From contig NZ_CP126080.1 in assembly GCF_030122805.1 (NCBI RefSeq), positions 3,718,501-3,782,500 of the forward strand: DNA of 64,000 bases, read 5' to 3'. The notes under the pieces are model-generated. The model was not told the origin of the DNA. It searched no databases and worked only from the letters and a program-made list of their open reading frames with translations. This DNA comes from Mesobacillus sp. AQ2. Its GTDB lineage: Bacteria > Bacillota > Bacilli > Bacillales > Cytobacillaceae. Shown here one piece after another: positions 44,334 to 54,069 of the stretch (position 1 is the first letter of the stretch; every line of letters starts with the position of its first letter). The position numbers and the translations under genes were made by a program.

Positions 44334-45807
44334 CACGCTCCACATCCAGCCACTCGCGCAGTTTGCGCCTTAATAATTTCTTTGCGGCATTACGCGGCAG
44401 GCTGTCAACAAAGTAGAACTTTTTAGGAAGCTTGTATTTTGCAAGTTTTTGTTCACATAGCTTGAGCAACTCTTCTTCTGACACGCCCAAATCATTTTTC
44501 ACAATAAAAGCGACAGGCACCTGTCCCCATTGCTCATCAGGCATTCCAATCACTCCGGCATCAGCCACACCTGGATGCGAAAGCAGGACGCCTTCAATTT
44601 CAGCAGGATAGACATTTTCCCCGCCGGAAATAATTAAATCGGAACGGCGGTCAAGAACATATAGGAATCCATCTCCGTCCACATAGCCAATATCACCGGT
44701 ATGAAGCCATCTCTCACGGATTTTATCTGCCGTTTCATCAGGGCGGTTCAAGTACCCGACTGTCACGTTCGGCCCTTTTACAACAATTTCACCCTCTGCA
44801 CCAGGCGGAACATCCAGGCCATCTGCATCCACAATCCGTATCTGGTTGGAAAATAGCGCTTTACCGGCAGAACCAAGGCGCTCAATGCTGTATTCCGGTG
44901 ATAATGTCGCAAACTGTGAAGAAGTTTCTGTCATCCCATAGGTTTGGAATACCGGGATATCTTTTTCCAGACAGGATTGAAGTAATGGTAAAGGAGCAGG
45001 CCCGCCCCCCAACAGCATGCATCGGAATGATCCCGGCAGTCTGTCAGAGCCCAATTCGTCAATGATCCGCCTTAGCATCGTGCTGACGACCGACATAATG
45101 GTGATCTGATATCGACTGATATCTTCGATTGCCTTTTTCTCCTCGAAAGAAGAATGTAAGACAATCGGCATTCCATATATTTGGCCCCTCATTAAAATAG
45201 AGTAGCCGCTAATATGGAAAATAGGCACAGTGCAAAGCCATTTATCCTGAACATGCAAACCAAGATTGAGCGCTGAAGCATTCGCGCTCCACCAGTGGTT
45301 TCCATATGTTTGCATGACCCCTTTCGGATTGCCGGTTGTGCCTGATGTATACATGATCGAAGTGACTTCATCCATATCGTATTCTTCAAGAATAAATGGA
45401 TTTATTCCTTCGAGTTCTTTTAAATCATTGATGCTGACCTTCTTTGTATCAGAATGAATTCCTGATACTTTATCAATGAAGCGAGTTTCATATAGAAGTA
45501 CGACCGCTTGACTATCATCCAGCTGCCATGACAGTTCTTCTGATGTCAGGCGATTGTTCAAAATAACCGCTCTGACTCCCGCCATTTGCAAAGCGTATAA
45601 AATAAAGGCAGATTCAGCCTGATTGGAAAACAGCACGGCAGCCGCCACACCTTTTTGAATCCCCAGTGCGCCAAGTTTTCCCGCATACGTTTTTGCTTTT
45701 TCAAAAACTTGCTTAAACGTATAGGTATGTTCTTCAAATATCAGCGCTTCCCGGTCTGGAGAGAGATCGGCCCGCTTTTTCAGCCAATTCGGTATCGTTT
45801 CTGACAT
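44317..45807 (-). CDS. menE: o-Succinylbenzoate-CoA ligase MenE
   Basis: About 496 residues, an adenylate-forming enzyme. AMP-binding motif YTSGTTGNPKG near residue 153, TGDIGYVDGDG near 378 and the C-terminal KYKLPKKFYFV lysine hinge. It makes o-succinylbenzoyl-CoA, the MenB substrate. I use the ATG of MSETIPNWL (AAAGGGTGA, 5-6 nt). Upstream, a perfect hairpin separates it from menB. Confidence 0.93.
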   Translation of the reverse strand: MSETIPNWLKKRADLSPDREALIFEEHTYTFKQVFEKAKTYAGKLGALGIQKGVAAAVLFSNQAESAFILYALQMAGVRAVILNNRLTSEELSWQLDDSQAVVLLYETRFIDKVSGIHSDTKKVSINDLKELEGINPFILEEYDMDEVTSIMYTSGTTGNPKGVMQTYGNHWWSANASALNLGLHVQDKWLCTVPIFHISGYSILMRGQIYGMPIVLHSSFEEKKAIEDISRYQITIMSVVSTMLRRIIDELGSDRLPGSFRCMLLGGGPAPLPLLQSCLEKDIPVFQTYGMTETSSQFATLSPEYSIERLGSAGKALFSNQIRIVDADGLDVPPGAEGEIVVKGPNVTVGYLNRPDETADKIRERWLHTGDIGYVDGDGFLYVLDRRSDLIISGGENVYPAEIEGVLLSHPGVADAGVIGMPDEQWGQVPVAFIVKNDLGVSEEELLKLCEQKLAKYKLPKKFYFVDSLPRNAAKKLLRRKLREWLDVERDENGD

Positions 45808-45835
45808 TGATGTCACCCTTTCTCTACATACTAAA

Positions 45836-45863
45836 ACAGCTTGATGGAGGTCCATCAAGCTGT
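45836..45863 (-). terminator. Perfect 13-bp hairpin between menB and menE
   Basis: ACAGCTTGATGGA-GG-TCCATCAAGCTGT; on the minus strand it is followed by TTTTAG. It lies inside the operon, so it likely acts as a partial terminator or processing site that lowers menE-menC expression relative to menF-B. Confidence 0.7.
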
Positions 45864-45878
45864 GTCATAATTATAAAA

Positions 45879-46697
45879 TCAAGGGAATCTTGGGAACTGG
45901 CCGAAGTCTGGCTTGCGCTTTTCCTTGAATGCATCGCGGCCTTCTTTCGCTTCATCTGTTGTGTAGTAAAGCAATGTTGCATCTCCTGCCATCTGCTGTA
46001 GTCCAGCAAGACCATCAGTATCAGCGTTCATTGCAGCTTTCAGGAAGCGAAGAGCAGTTGGGCTCTTCTCAAGCATTTCTTCACACCACTTGAGTGTTTC
46101 CTCTTCAACCTGGTCAAGAGGTACAACTGTGTTGACAAGACCCATGTCCAGCGCTTCCTGGGCATTGTACTGACGGCACAGGTACCAGATTTCACGTGCC
46201 TTTTTGTGGCCGACGATTCTTGCAAGGTAGCCTGAACCGTAACCGGCATCAAAGCTTCCTACTTTAGGGCCTGTCTGACCGAATATAGCGTTATCAGCCG
46301 CGATTGTCAGGTCACATACGACATGAAGCACATGGCCGCCGCCGATTGCATAACCCTTTACCTGAGCGATAACTGGCTTAGGAATTACACGGATCAAGCG
46401 CTGAAGGTCAAGGACGTTCAAACGTGGAATCTCGTCTTCACCAACATATCCGCCGTGTCCGCGTACTTTCTGGTCACCGCCGGAGCAGAATGCATCGTCT
46501 CCAGCTCCAGTAAGGACGATAACACCAACGCTTGAATCATCACGAGCATAAGAAAATGCATCGATCATTTCCATAACCGTTTTCGGACGGAATGCGTTGC
46601 GCACTTCCGGGCGGTTAATGGTGATTCTCGCAATGCCATTATATGTTTCATACAGAATATCTTCGTAATTGCGTTCTGAAACCCATTCAACTGTCAT
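45879..46697 (-). CDS. menB: 1,4-Dihydroxy-2-naphthoyl-CoA synthase MenB
   Basis: 272 residues of the crotonase fold: [11 protein letters not shown] near residue 70, [17 protein letters not shown] near 120-136, and [14 protein letters not shown] near 148-161, the MenB signature. It closes o-succinylbenzoyl-CoA to DHNA-CoA. AGGAGG precedes the ATG. Operon context menD-menH-menB confirms it. Confidence 0.97.
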   Translation of the reverse strand: MTVEWVSERNYEDILYETYNGIARITINRPEVRNAFRPKTVMEMIDAFSYARDDSSVGVIVLTGAGDDAFCSGGDQKVRGHGGYVGEDEIPRLNVLDLQRLIRVIPKPVIAQVKGYAIGGGHVLHVVCDLTIAADNAIFGQTGPKVGSFDAGYGSGYLARIVGHKKAREIWYLCRQYNAQEALDMGLVNTVVPLDQVEEETLKWCEEMLEKSPTALRFLKAAMNADTDGLAGLQQMAGDATLLYYTTDEAKEGRDAFKEKRKPDFGQFPRFP

Positions 46698-46712
46698 TAA
46701 GATAACCTCCTA

Positions 46713-47522
46713 TTATGTATTCGACAAAAACTCACTTACTATTGTACCAAATTTTTCTCGTTCTTCCACATGAATTGCATGCCCGCATCCATTTATCGTC
46801 AATTTTGTCGGATTTGGCAGCTTCAAGGCCATGTCGTCGGCTATTTTGCAAAACTTTTCATCAAGCTCTCCTGTAATCAGCAGGGTCTCGAAATCAAAGT
46901 TCACAAGCTCATCCCACCATGAAGGCTGAGCGCCGGTTCCCATTCCCCGCAGGCTGTTTGCCAGGCCAACGGGGTCGTTCTTCAGTCTTTGACTTCTTAT
47001 TTGTTCCCTTACTTCTGCGGGGAGATTCAACTGCGAATGAAAAAGCGGGATCGTTTCCCAAAAATCGATGAATTTCTCCACGCCTTCCCTTTCAATCCTG
47101 TCAGCCAGTTTATGGTCCTGCTGAATTCGTGCTTCGCGCTCTTCAGATGTTTTTAGTCCTGGCGTCGTGCTCTCAAGAATGAGCTTCCTTACTCTTTCAG
47201 GATACAGACTTGCAAAGGTAATGGCTGTCCGTCCGCCCATTGAGTATCCAAGCAAATCCGTTTTTTCAATACCGAGCTGGTCTAAAAGAACTTTGATGTC
47301 ATTGGCTGCTTCCTTTATATCATATCGCTCCATATCGCCTGGCGATTTAGTCTCGCCGTGCCCAATGAGGTCTACCATAACAAGGTCTGAGTGCTGTCCC
47401 CATATAGGACAAAACGGCTTCCATGTAGAAGCCGCTCCGGTAAAACCATGGAGCAATACGAGTGGAAAGCCGCTGCCGTATTGCTCGACATGATATTGGA
47501 TTCCATTAATCATGGTTTTCAT
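46713..47522 (-). CDS. menH: SHCHC synthase MenH
   Basis: 269 residues, alpha/beta hydrolase. GYSMGGR nucleophile elbow near residue 97, HGFTGAASTW oxyanion region near 25-34, and late HAIHVEE histidine near 249. It eliminates pyruvate from SEPHCHC. It overlaps menD by 4 bp. B. subtilis name ytxM. Confidence 0.92.
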   Translation of the reverse strand: MKTMINGIQYHVEQYGSGFPLVLLHGFTGAASTWKPFCPIWGQHSDLVMVDLIGHGETKSPGDMERYDIKEAANDIKVLLDQLGIEKTDLLGYSMGGRTAITFASLYPERVRKLILESTTPGLKTSEEREARIQQDHKLADRIEREGVEKFIDFWETIPLFHSQLNLPAEVREQIRSQRLKNDPVGLANSLRGMGTGAQPSWWDELVNFDFETLLITGELDEKFCKIADDMALKLPNPTKLTINGCGHAIHVEEREKFGTIVSEFLSNT

Positions 47523-49270
47523 GATTCGTCACCTTTTAACAATGCAGTTATTTCCCGGGAAACAGATTTCCACAAATTTCGATGTTCCATCATGTTAGAA
47601 TCCCTTGCCGTCCGGATTTCCATGACCTTCAAGCCTTCGGCGCGCTGGTTTTCAGTAAAGGTCTCAGAAAAATGCTCCCAGTCTTTAATCAGGTCATATT
47701 TCCCCTTGTACATCGCGACAACATGGCTGAAGTCAAGATCGAGCGGAGTGCCGAAAAGCATCTCGAAATGCTTCGGCTCGTTTGCCTGGGGCAGGAAGGA
47801 GAATATTCCTCCGCCATTATTATTGATCAGTAAAATATTAATATCGATATTATACAATTTTGATGCCAATAGCCCATTCAAGTCATGATATAAAGTTAAA
47901 TCCCCCAGCACCAGGTAACATGGCTGCGATACACTCGCTACCCCAAGTGCTGTAGAGACAATCCCGTCTATGCCATTCGCTCCCCTGTTGGCCATGACCT
48001 TGATATTCTTATCATTAAGCAGGAAAAATGAATCGAGGTCGCGGATCGGCATACTGTTGCCAACGAATAGAGTCGCTCCTTCAGGAAGCATTTCAGCAAG
48101 CAGATGGAACAGCTTGCCTTCACTCATTTCTTCTACCTTTGAAATGCCCATCAGCTGCTGTTTGGCTGTATCGTTCAACGCAAGCCACTTATCCAAGTAG
48201 GAAGACTCATCAACATGATCAACTGCACTGCTTATCTTCTCGCAAAAAAGTGCTTCATCACAATAAAACATATCACTTGCCGACATCGTCGGCTCGCGCC
48301 AGCCGGCACCGCTATCGATCACAAACTGGCGGGCGTTGCGATTCTCTTTTATAAAGATAGTCAGCGCTTTTGAAACAGGCATCGCACCAAAACGGATGAT
48401 CACATCGGGCTTTAAAGCTTCCTTCGCGTCTTCGTTACGCAAAAACGCATCATATGTATCGACAACATGACGTCCGTCGTGTTCACCGCTTCGCAGCTGT
48501 GACAGCGGATCAGCGATAATCGGGAACTTCAGGCTGTCAGCGAGCGCAATCACGCGTTCAGCAAAATCACTGCTGTCGATCTGCCCGCAGACGATGATTC
48601 CGTTTTTAAATGACGCAAGGTCTTCAGCAATTCTCTCGAACATTTCATCTGATAAGCTTATACGTCCGGTCTGGATTTCGACATATCCACCAACACGCTC
48701 AGGCAGTTCGAACAAATTTCCATCCAGCTTCGGAATCAATGGCTCCTTGAACGGGAAGTTCAAATGGACAGGTCCCTGCGGATAGCTTGATGCTGTTGCA
48801 GCCGCTCTGCCGCAAACAGTACGTGCATAGCGGATCATATCCTCTGTTTTTTGCGGCGGCGCCATCTCAACAAACCATTTGACGTTTTTTCCATACAAAT
48901 GGATTTGGTCTATCGCCTGTGGTGCACCGACATCTCGGAGTTCATGCGGACGATCCGCTGTGAGGACGATCAGCGGAACCCTTGAAATGCTAGCTTCTAT
49001 GACCGCAGGATAATAATTCGCCGCTGCCGTCCCAGATGTACAAAGCAGTGCGACGGGTTTTCGGGTTGCTTTGGCAATCCCGAGGGCGAAAAATGAAGCA
49101 GAACGCTCATCGACAAGAATATGGGTCCTCAGTTCAGGGTGTTCTGCCATCACCAGTGCCATTGGCGTTGATCTCGAACCAGGGCTGATGACAACATCCC
49201 TCACCCCTGTTTTGGATAACTCTGCAACAAATGCAGCGATATACGCTGTTAAACCTTCCTGGTGACTCAT
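47519..49270 (-). CDS. menD: SEPHCHC synthase MenD
   Basis: 583 residues, ThDP-dependent. N-terminal SPGSRSTPMALVMAEHP near 30-46, central domain, and C-terminal PP domain with NRGANGIDGIVSTALG near 430 and GDLTLYHDLNGL near 460, giving the ThDP/Mg site. It condenses isochorismate with 2-oxoglutarate. Overlaps menF by 4 bp. ATG with GAAAGATAAC upstream. Confidence 0.95.
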   Translation of the reverse strand: MSHQEGLTAYIAAFVAELSKTGVRDVVISPGSRSTPMALVMAEHPELRTHILVDERSASFFALGIAKATRKPVALLCTSGTAAANYYPAVIEASISRVPLIVLTADRPHELRDVGAPQAIDQIHLYGKNVKWFVEMAPPQKTEDMIRYARTVCGRAAATASSYPQGPVHLNFPFKEPLIPKLDGNLFELPERVGGYVEIQTGRISLSDEMFERIAEDLASFKNGIIVCGQIDSSDFAERVIALADSLKFPIIADPLSQLRSGEHDGRHVVDTYDAFLRNEDAKEALKPDVIIRFGAMPVSKALTIFIKENRNARQFVIDSGAGWREPTMSASDMFYCDEALFCEKISSAVDHVDESSYLDKWLALNDTAKQQLMGISKVEEMSEGKLFHLLAEMLPEGATLFVGNSMPIRDLDSFFLLNDKNIKVMANRGANGIDGIVSTALGVASVSQPCYLVLGDLTLYHDLNGLLASKLYNIDINILLINNNGGGIFSFLPQANEPKHFEMLFGTPLDLDFSHVVAMYKGKYDLIKDWEHFSETFTENQRAEGLKVMEIRTARDSNMMEHRNLWKSVSREITALLKGDES

Positions 49271-50673
49271 GTTATCTTTCCTCCAAGTGCTGTAAGCATC
49301 GGTCGGAACTTGATGCTAGTCTCTTTATATTCGCTTTCGGCATTTGAATCTGCCACGACTCCACATCCCGCAAATAAGGAAGCCTCTTTTCCCTGAATCA
49401 GTCCTGAACGGATGGCTACGGCAAATTCACCGTTCCCCTGATAATCCATCCAGCCAACAGGTGCAGCATAAAGCCCTCTGTCCAGCTGTTCGATTTCCCT
49501 GATTTTCTCGATGGCTGCCTGTTTCGGCAATCCTCCAAGTGCTGGAGTCGGATGGAGTCTGTCCACCAGGTGAAGAATCGATGTTCCTTCCCGGTTTTTA
49601 CCGATGACCGGGGTATACAGATGCTGGATGTATTTCATCTTCATTAAAGCAGGCTGCTCTGGAAGGATTACCTCATCACAGGTTTCCTCCATCGCCTCTT
49701 TGATCATATCGACCACATATTGGTGTTCAATCAAATTTTTCTGGTCAGTTAAAAGTTCACAGCCAAGCTTTTCATCTTCTTCAGGAGTGTTCCCTCTTGC
49801 GATCGAACCTGCGAGACATGCGGAAAACAGGCTGTCGCCATCCTTCTTGACCAGCCTTTCGGGTGATGCACCAATAAAACAATCCCCATTGGATTCAAAA
49901 GCGAATGTAAAGCTTGCCTTCTGGTGATCCAAGAGATTCGCAAGGACTCTTTCTGCCTGGACCTTTTCTTCGAAATGAAGGCGCAGCTCCCTTGCGAGGA
50001 CAACTTTTTTCAGTTCGCTATTCTCAAAACTGTTTACGGCATCTGTTACAGTCTGCTTCCATGCTTCCGGTTCGATTTCAACAATTTCCTTGAGATGAAG
50101 CTGAGCAAGTGCTGGTTTCACAACTGCCCTCGAGAGCACTTCTTCCCGCTCCCTGGACAATTTTTCAAATAAGGTTAGATCATCATGCTGGGTGCAAATT
50201 ACGTTGGTAGTGAAATACGCCTCACCCTTGATTATAGTCAGCATGTATTTCGGAATATGGAACAGTGCTTCTGAAAACTTGGACCATAAAGCAGTTCCTT
50301 TTTTCAGCGGATCGAACGAAAATCCGCCGAACAAGGCTGGACCTATTCCATTGAGATTGTATTTATTAAATACCAGCGCGGAATCCATGAAGCGCTTCCA
50401 CTCTTTTTCAACATGAAAAAAGCGGTCAGCTGGCTGATCCGACTGTATTTGCCCGCAAACCCCCAACCCCGCAAGGATTTGTTCTCCCTCAGAATCCTTC
50501 CAGAAAAAACGTTCTCCTAAGTACTTTTCCCGGCCTGAAGCAAAAAAATGAAAAGGATCGATACGATCTATTTTATGGACTTCGCTTACCAAAATCGACT
50601 GAGATAGTCCTTTGGCCCGCTCAATCCCATCAAGGATTCCCTGTCTAAGTTCCGTTTCCTGAATGGCAACCAA
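49267..50673 (-). CDS. menF: Isochorismate synthase MenF
   Basis: 468 residues, chorismate-utilising family. Signature region SPERLVKKDGDSLFSACLAG near 270-290, FRPMLTALGGK at the end, and HLYTPVIG with LHPTPALGG (near 345-380). It isomerises chorismate to isochorismate, the first step of menaquinone synthesis. TTG start after GGGGGGAT. Confidence 0.92.
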   Translation of the reverse strand: MVAIQETELRQGILDGIERAKGLSQSILVSEVHKIDRIDPFHFFASGREKYLGERFFWKDSEGEQILAGLGVCGQIQSDQPADRFFHVEKEWKRFMDSALVFNKYNLNGIGPALFGGFSFDPLKKGTALWSKFSEALFHIPKYMLTIIKGEAYFTTNVICTQHDDLTLFEKLSREREEVLSRAVVKPALAQLHLKEIVEIEPEAWKQTVTDAVNSFENSELKKVVLARELRLHFEEKVQAERVLANLLDHQKASFTFAFESNGDCFIGASPERLVKKDGDSLFSACLAGSIARGNTPEEDEKLGCELLTDQKNLIEHQYVVDMIKEAMEETCDEVILPEQPALMKMKYIQHLYTPVIGKNREGTSILHLVDRLHPTPALGGLPKQAAIEKIREIEQLDRGLYAAPVGWMDYQGNGEFAVAIRSGLIQGKEASLFAGCGVVADSNAESEYKETSIKFRPMLTALGGKIT

Positions 50674-50793
50674 AAATATCCCCCCAATAACAGCCTCTCA
50701 TCTGTTATCAAACGTTTAAAAGCTTATTTTAAGATACACCTCATACATCACGATGTCAATCATGGCGGGCTTTCCAAAGCGATTATCATCCTT

Positions 50794-50799
50794 ATTATA
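50794..50799 (-). promoter_or_regulatory. Candidate -10 of the men operon
   Basis: TATAAT on the minus strand, 121 bp before menF, in a GAAATATATAAT context; the -35 region (near 50817-50822) is poor. The 330-bp menF-menA gap has no gene. Confidence 0.4.
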
Positions 50800-50932
50800 T
50801 ATTTCACGCCAAAAGCTTGCATAATCTGGTAAAACCATCCTGCTTAGACGTGAAAATACTAATTGACAGTGGATATGTGAATATCTACACTTATAATTGT
50901 AAGGTAATTTAACCTGGATTTTAAAGGTCTTT

Positions 50933-50961
50933 TTGACAATTTTCGTTCTTTTAGATAAAAT
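50933..50961 (+). promoter_or_regulatory. Sigma-A promoter of menA
   Basis: TTGACA (50933-50938), 17 bp, TAAAAT (50956-50961); 41 bp before the menA start codon. A second TTGACA at 50863 has a TATAAT 23 bp away, too far to pair. Confidence 0.8.
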
Positions 50962-51002
50962 ATTTAGGTTTGATAGATTGATATTAAGGGAGAGAATTAG
51001 AT

Positions 51003-51935
51003 ATGCAATCACAGTTACAGCCTAGTTCTTCACCAGCAGTTGATAAAGAAAGCTGGAAAGTCTGGTGGCAATTAACCCGTCCTCATACATTGACTGCCGC
51101 ATTTGCCCCTGTCCTTCTCGGTACTGCTTTAGCCATAGAAAACAGTGGCGGCATCCATTGGGGCATGTTTATAGCCATGCTCGTCGCAAGCCTGTTAATC
51201 CAGGCAGCAACAAATATGTTCAATGAATATTATGATTTTAAACGCGGACTGGATAATGAGAATTCCGTTGGGATCGGCGGCGCGATTGTCCGTCATGGCA
51301 TCAAGCCTAAAACGGTCTTGAACCTTGCTTTCAGTCTATATGGAATATCCGTTTTACTCGGTGTTTATATCTGTATGAGCACAAGCTGGTGGGTCGCAGC
51401 TGTCGGGGTTGTTTCCCTGGCTGCCGGTTACCTTTACACAGGCGGTCCGCTGCCAATTGCCTACACTCCTTTCGGTGAGCTTGTCGCTGGATTTTTCATG
51501 GGTGTACTGATCATTCTGATCTCGTTTTATATCCAGACTGGCACGGTCACACCTACAAGTGTACTCGTATCATTCCCAAGCTTTTTGCTGGTAGGTGCCA
51601 TCCTGCTTGCTAATAATATCCGTGACCTTGACGGCGACAAAGATTTTGGGCGAAAAACACTCGCTATCCTGCTTGGAAGAAAAGGGGCAATCCGCCTGCT
51701 TGCTGGCATGTTCATCGTGTCATATACATGGGTAATCGGCCTGATCATTGCGGGTGTCGTTTCTCCTTGGCTGGCGATTGTCGCACTAAGCATTCCAAAA
51801 GCAGTCAAAGCAACAAAAGGTTTTATCGGAAAGTCCAATCCCATGCAAATGATGCCGGCAATGGCTGCAACAGCAAAGACGAACACGATCTTTGGCCTGC
51901 TTTTATCCGTCGGTATTTTCATCAGCTTAATTTAA
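51003..51935 (+). CDS. menA: 1,4-Dihydroxy-2-naphthoate polyprenyltransferase MenA
   Basis: 310 residues, UbiA family with about 8-9 membrane segments. Aspartate motifs NMFNEYYDFKRGLDNE (near residue 72) and DLDGDKDFGRKT (near 208) bind the prenyl diphosphate. It prenylates DHNA to demethylmenaquinone. GGGAGAG precedes the ATG. Divergent from the men operon. Confidence 0.95.
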   Translation: MQSQLQPSSSPAVDKESWKVWWQLTRPHTLTAAFAPVLLGTALAIENSGGIHWGMFIAMLVASLLIQAATNMFNEYYDFKRGLDNENSVGIGGAIVRHGIKPKTVLNLAFSLYGISVLLGVYICMSTSWWVAAVGVVSLAAGYLYTGGPLPIAYTPFGELVAGFFMGVLIILISFYIQTGTVTPTSVLVSFPSFLLVGAILLANNIRDLDGDKDFGRKTLAILLGRKGAIRLLAGMFIVSYTWVIGLIIAGVVSPWLAIVALSIPKAVKATKGFIGKSNPMQMMPAMAATAKTNTIFGLLLSVGIFISLI

Positions 51936-51962
51936 TGTTAGGCTGTTTTCGTAAAGATTGTT

Positions 51963-51988
51963 GTTAAAATCCTAAAGCCGATTTTAAC
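51963..51988. other. menA-yteA gap with a 9-bp hairpin
   Basis: The 290-bp gap 51936-52225 contains no gene. It holds GTTAAAATC-CTAAAGCC-GATTTTAAC without a T run, and further on the menA terminator at 52128. Function of the hairpin unknown. Confidence 0.5.
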
Positions 51989-52127
51989 GTGATAATATGC
52001 CATTTTGTCGTTCGGAATTAAGTGTGCAGGCTCTTTTCTCTTAAATTTTGTGAAGAAAAATAGGTCATTTAATCCCATTTTGCAGCCAAAAGCAACAAAG
52101 TTTGAGAAAAAAGCCTAATTAAACGAG

Positions 52128-52152
52128 AAGCTTCTGCCTTAGGCGGAAGCTT
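52128..52152 (+). terminator. Terminator of menA
   Basis: AAGCTTCTGCC-TTA-GGCGGAAGCTT followed by TTTC; about 190 bp downstream of menA. Confidence 0.8.
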
Positions 52153-52225
52153 TTTCTATGTTTCCTGAAATGATGAGCGGGTATTTAGAACGTATGACAC
52201 GATACAATATGAAGGATGTGTAATC

Positions 52226-52993
52226 ATGCTGACAAAGGACCAGCTCAATAACTTGAAGGACACACTTATTAATGAAAAAGAAACACTTCAATCACAAATA
52301 GATCAAAATGAAGAGGAAGGTTACCTCGAAGGCAGCCAGCGGGAGGCAACCGGAGAACTTTCTTCATACGATAACCATCCCGCCGACAGTGGAACAGAAC
52401 TATTCGAGCGGAGCAAGACCCTTGCGATGGACGAGCATCATGAGGACCAGATGGGCAAAGTCGAAAACGCCCTGAAGGCGATCGAGGATGGCACATACGG
52501 AAAATGTGTCGAGTGCGGGAAAGAGATTCCATACGAGCGACTCGAAGCAATTCCATACACTTTATACTGCGTCGATCACTCCCAGGAACAGGGCGTATCA
52601 AATGACCGTCCAGCAGAGGAAGATGTATTGGAATACACCCACGATGCAGATTTCGACCGCAGACAGAACGAGGAGATGGCGGACAACAGGAACAGCTTCG
52701 ATGATGTAGCTGAGTTCGGGACCTCCGAAACACCTTCCGATTTTACCAGGGATCACGAAGACTACAATAAGCTTTATATTGATAATGAAACCGAGCGCGG
52801 GTTCACTGAAGACTATGAATCCTTCAGCGCCACAGATATCGAAGGCGATGACAGGCAAGTATTTCAGAGCGACAGCGAAGAGGAATACGAGGAAAGGCTT
52901 GACGAAACCGGCATGGAATCGGAGCTTGGCGATATCCCTTATAAAGAAGGAGATAGTTATGTAGAAGACGAAAAAAAGGATGACGATAAATAA
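52226..52993 (+). CDS. yteA: YteA-like TraR/DksA zinc-finger protein
   Basis: 255 residues. A helical N-terminal part (1-80) and a DksA-type zinc finger: CVECGKEI (near 93) with YCVDH (near 113). The rest is a long, very acidic tail (residues 130-255, rich in Asp and Glu). B. subtilis YteA has the same layout. Role in sporulation or transcription is guessed, not shown. Own terminator follows. Confidence 0.88.
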   Translation: MLTKDQLNNLKDTLINEKETLQSQIDQNEEEGYLEGSQREATGELSSYDNHPADSGTELFERSKTLAMDEHHEDQMGKVENALKAIEDGTYGKCVECGKEIPYERLEAIPYTLYCVDHSQEQGVSNDRPAEEDVLEYTHDADFDRRQNEEMADNRNSFDDVAEFGTSETPSDFTRDHEDYNKLYIDNETERGFTEDYESFSATDIEGDDRQVFQSDSEEEYEERLDETGMESELGDIPYKEGDSYVEDEKKDDDK

Positions 52994-53000
52994 GAAGAAG

Positions 53001-53025
53001 CCTCAGTTCATTAAGTGAACTGAGG
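53001..53025 (+). terminator. Terminator of yteA
   Basis: CCTCAGTTCA-TTAAG-TGAACTGAGG followed by eight T. Confidence 0.95.
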
Positions 53026-53143
53026 TTTTTTTTCACCATTCTGAAACATAAGGCACAAATCAAGTCGTTCAGCTTAGGCACAAGAATATTCTCCGAGCAG
53101 AGTCTCAAACTAAGACTAAATAATATAGAAACGGAGATAGAAA

Positions 53144-54016
53144 ATGAGTATTATTCTTGCTCTGCTTGCTGCACTTTTTGCTTCTTTTACAGCGATTCTC
53201 GCCAAGATTGGCATTGAGGATGTCGATTCCAACCTGGCCACTGCTGTCAGGACTGTGGTGGTCGTTATCATGGCTTATTTAATGGTGGTGATTACAGGGC
53301 AGACGGACAATATAATGACAGTATCTGCGAGATCACTGATTTTCCTTATTCTCTCAGGATTGACAACTGGCCTTTCCTGGCTGGCATTTTTCAAAGCAAT
53401 CCAGATTGGTGATGTTTCCAAGGTTGTCCCGATTGATAAATCAAGCGTATTGCTGACGATCCTGCTTTCTTTCATCATCCTCAGGGAACCTGCTACAATG
53501 CCTGTTGTGGCAGGGGGCATCATCATTTCGATAGGTACCTTCGTATTGATTGGAAAAAAGGAAAAGAAAAATACCGAGAGAAAAAAGGTATTCAACATGA
53601 AATCGTATCTTTTCCTCGCCATCATGTCTGCTGTTTTCGCAGCGTTGACCAATATTCTCGCAAAAATCGGGATTGAAGACGTCGATTCCAATGTGGCCAC
53701 CTTCATCCGTACTGTCGTAATCATCATTTTTGCATGGGGAATTGTCTTTTTTCAGGGGACTGTAAAGGAATTGAAGAACATCTCAAGGAAATCATACATC
53801 TTTCTAATTCTATCTGGTGCAGCTACAGGCTTCTCCTGGCTTTGTTACTTCGCTGCACTCGCAATCGGAAAGGTAAGTATCGTCAATCCGATCGATAAGT
53901 TCAGTGTCGTCCTGACGATGATCCTGAGCTTCATCATACTAAAAGAAAAACCGACACGCTCGACCGTGGCAGGTGCGGTATTGATTACGATTGGCACTGG
54001 CTTATTGATCTTGTAA
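53144..54016 (+). CDS. EamA/DMT-superfamily transporter
   Basis: 290 residues, ten membrane segments in two homologous halves, each with ILAKIGIEDVDSN (residues 22-34 and about 172-184) and a GxxSWLxxFxAI helix. This is the two-EamA-domain DMT layout. The substrate is unknown. AACGGAGATAG lies before the ATG. The near-identity of the two half-signatures suggests a fairly recent internal duplication. Confidence 0.9.
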   Translation: MSIILALLAALFASFTAILAKIGIEDVDSNLATAVRTVVVVIMAYLMVVITGQTDNIMTVSARSLIFLILSGLTTGLSWLAFFKAIQIGDVSKVVPIDKSSVLLTILLSFIILREPATMPVVAGGIIISIGTFVLIGKKEKKNTERKKVFNMKSYLFLAIMSAVFAALTNILAKIGIEDVDSNVATFIRTVVIIIFAWGIVFFQGTVKELKNISRKSYIFLILSGAATGFSWLCYFAALAIGKVSIVNPIDKFSVVLTMILSFIILKEKPTRSTVAGAVLITIGTGLLIL

Positions 54017-54040
54017 AAGGATTTTGAGAAAACAAGAAAT

Positions 54041-54064
54041 GGCCAAACCGTCATCGGTTTGGCC
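54041..54064. terminator. Bidirectional terminator between the EamA gene and glgP
   Basis: GGCCAAACCG-TCAT-CGGTTTGGCC, shared by convergent genes. Confidence 0.9.
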
Positions 54065-54069
54065 TTATT

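Noticed and set aside
50863..50897. TTGACA...TATAAT as a menA promoter
   Set aside because: Spacing is 23 bp, too long; the TTGACA-17-TAAAAT pair at 50933 fits better.
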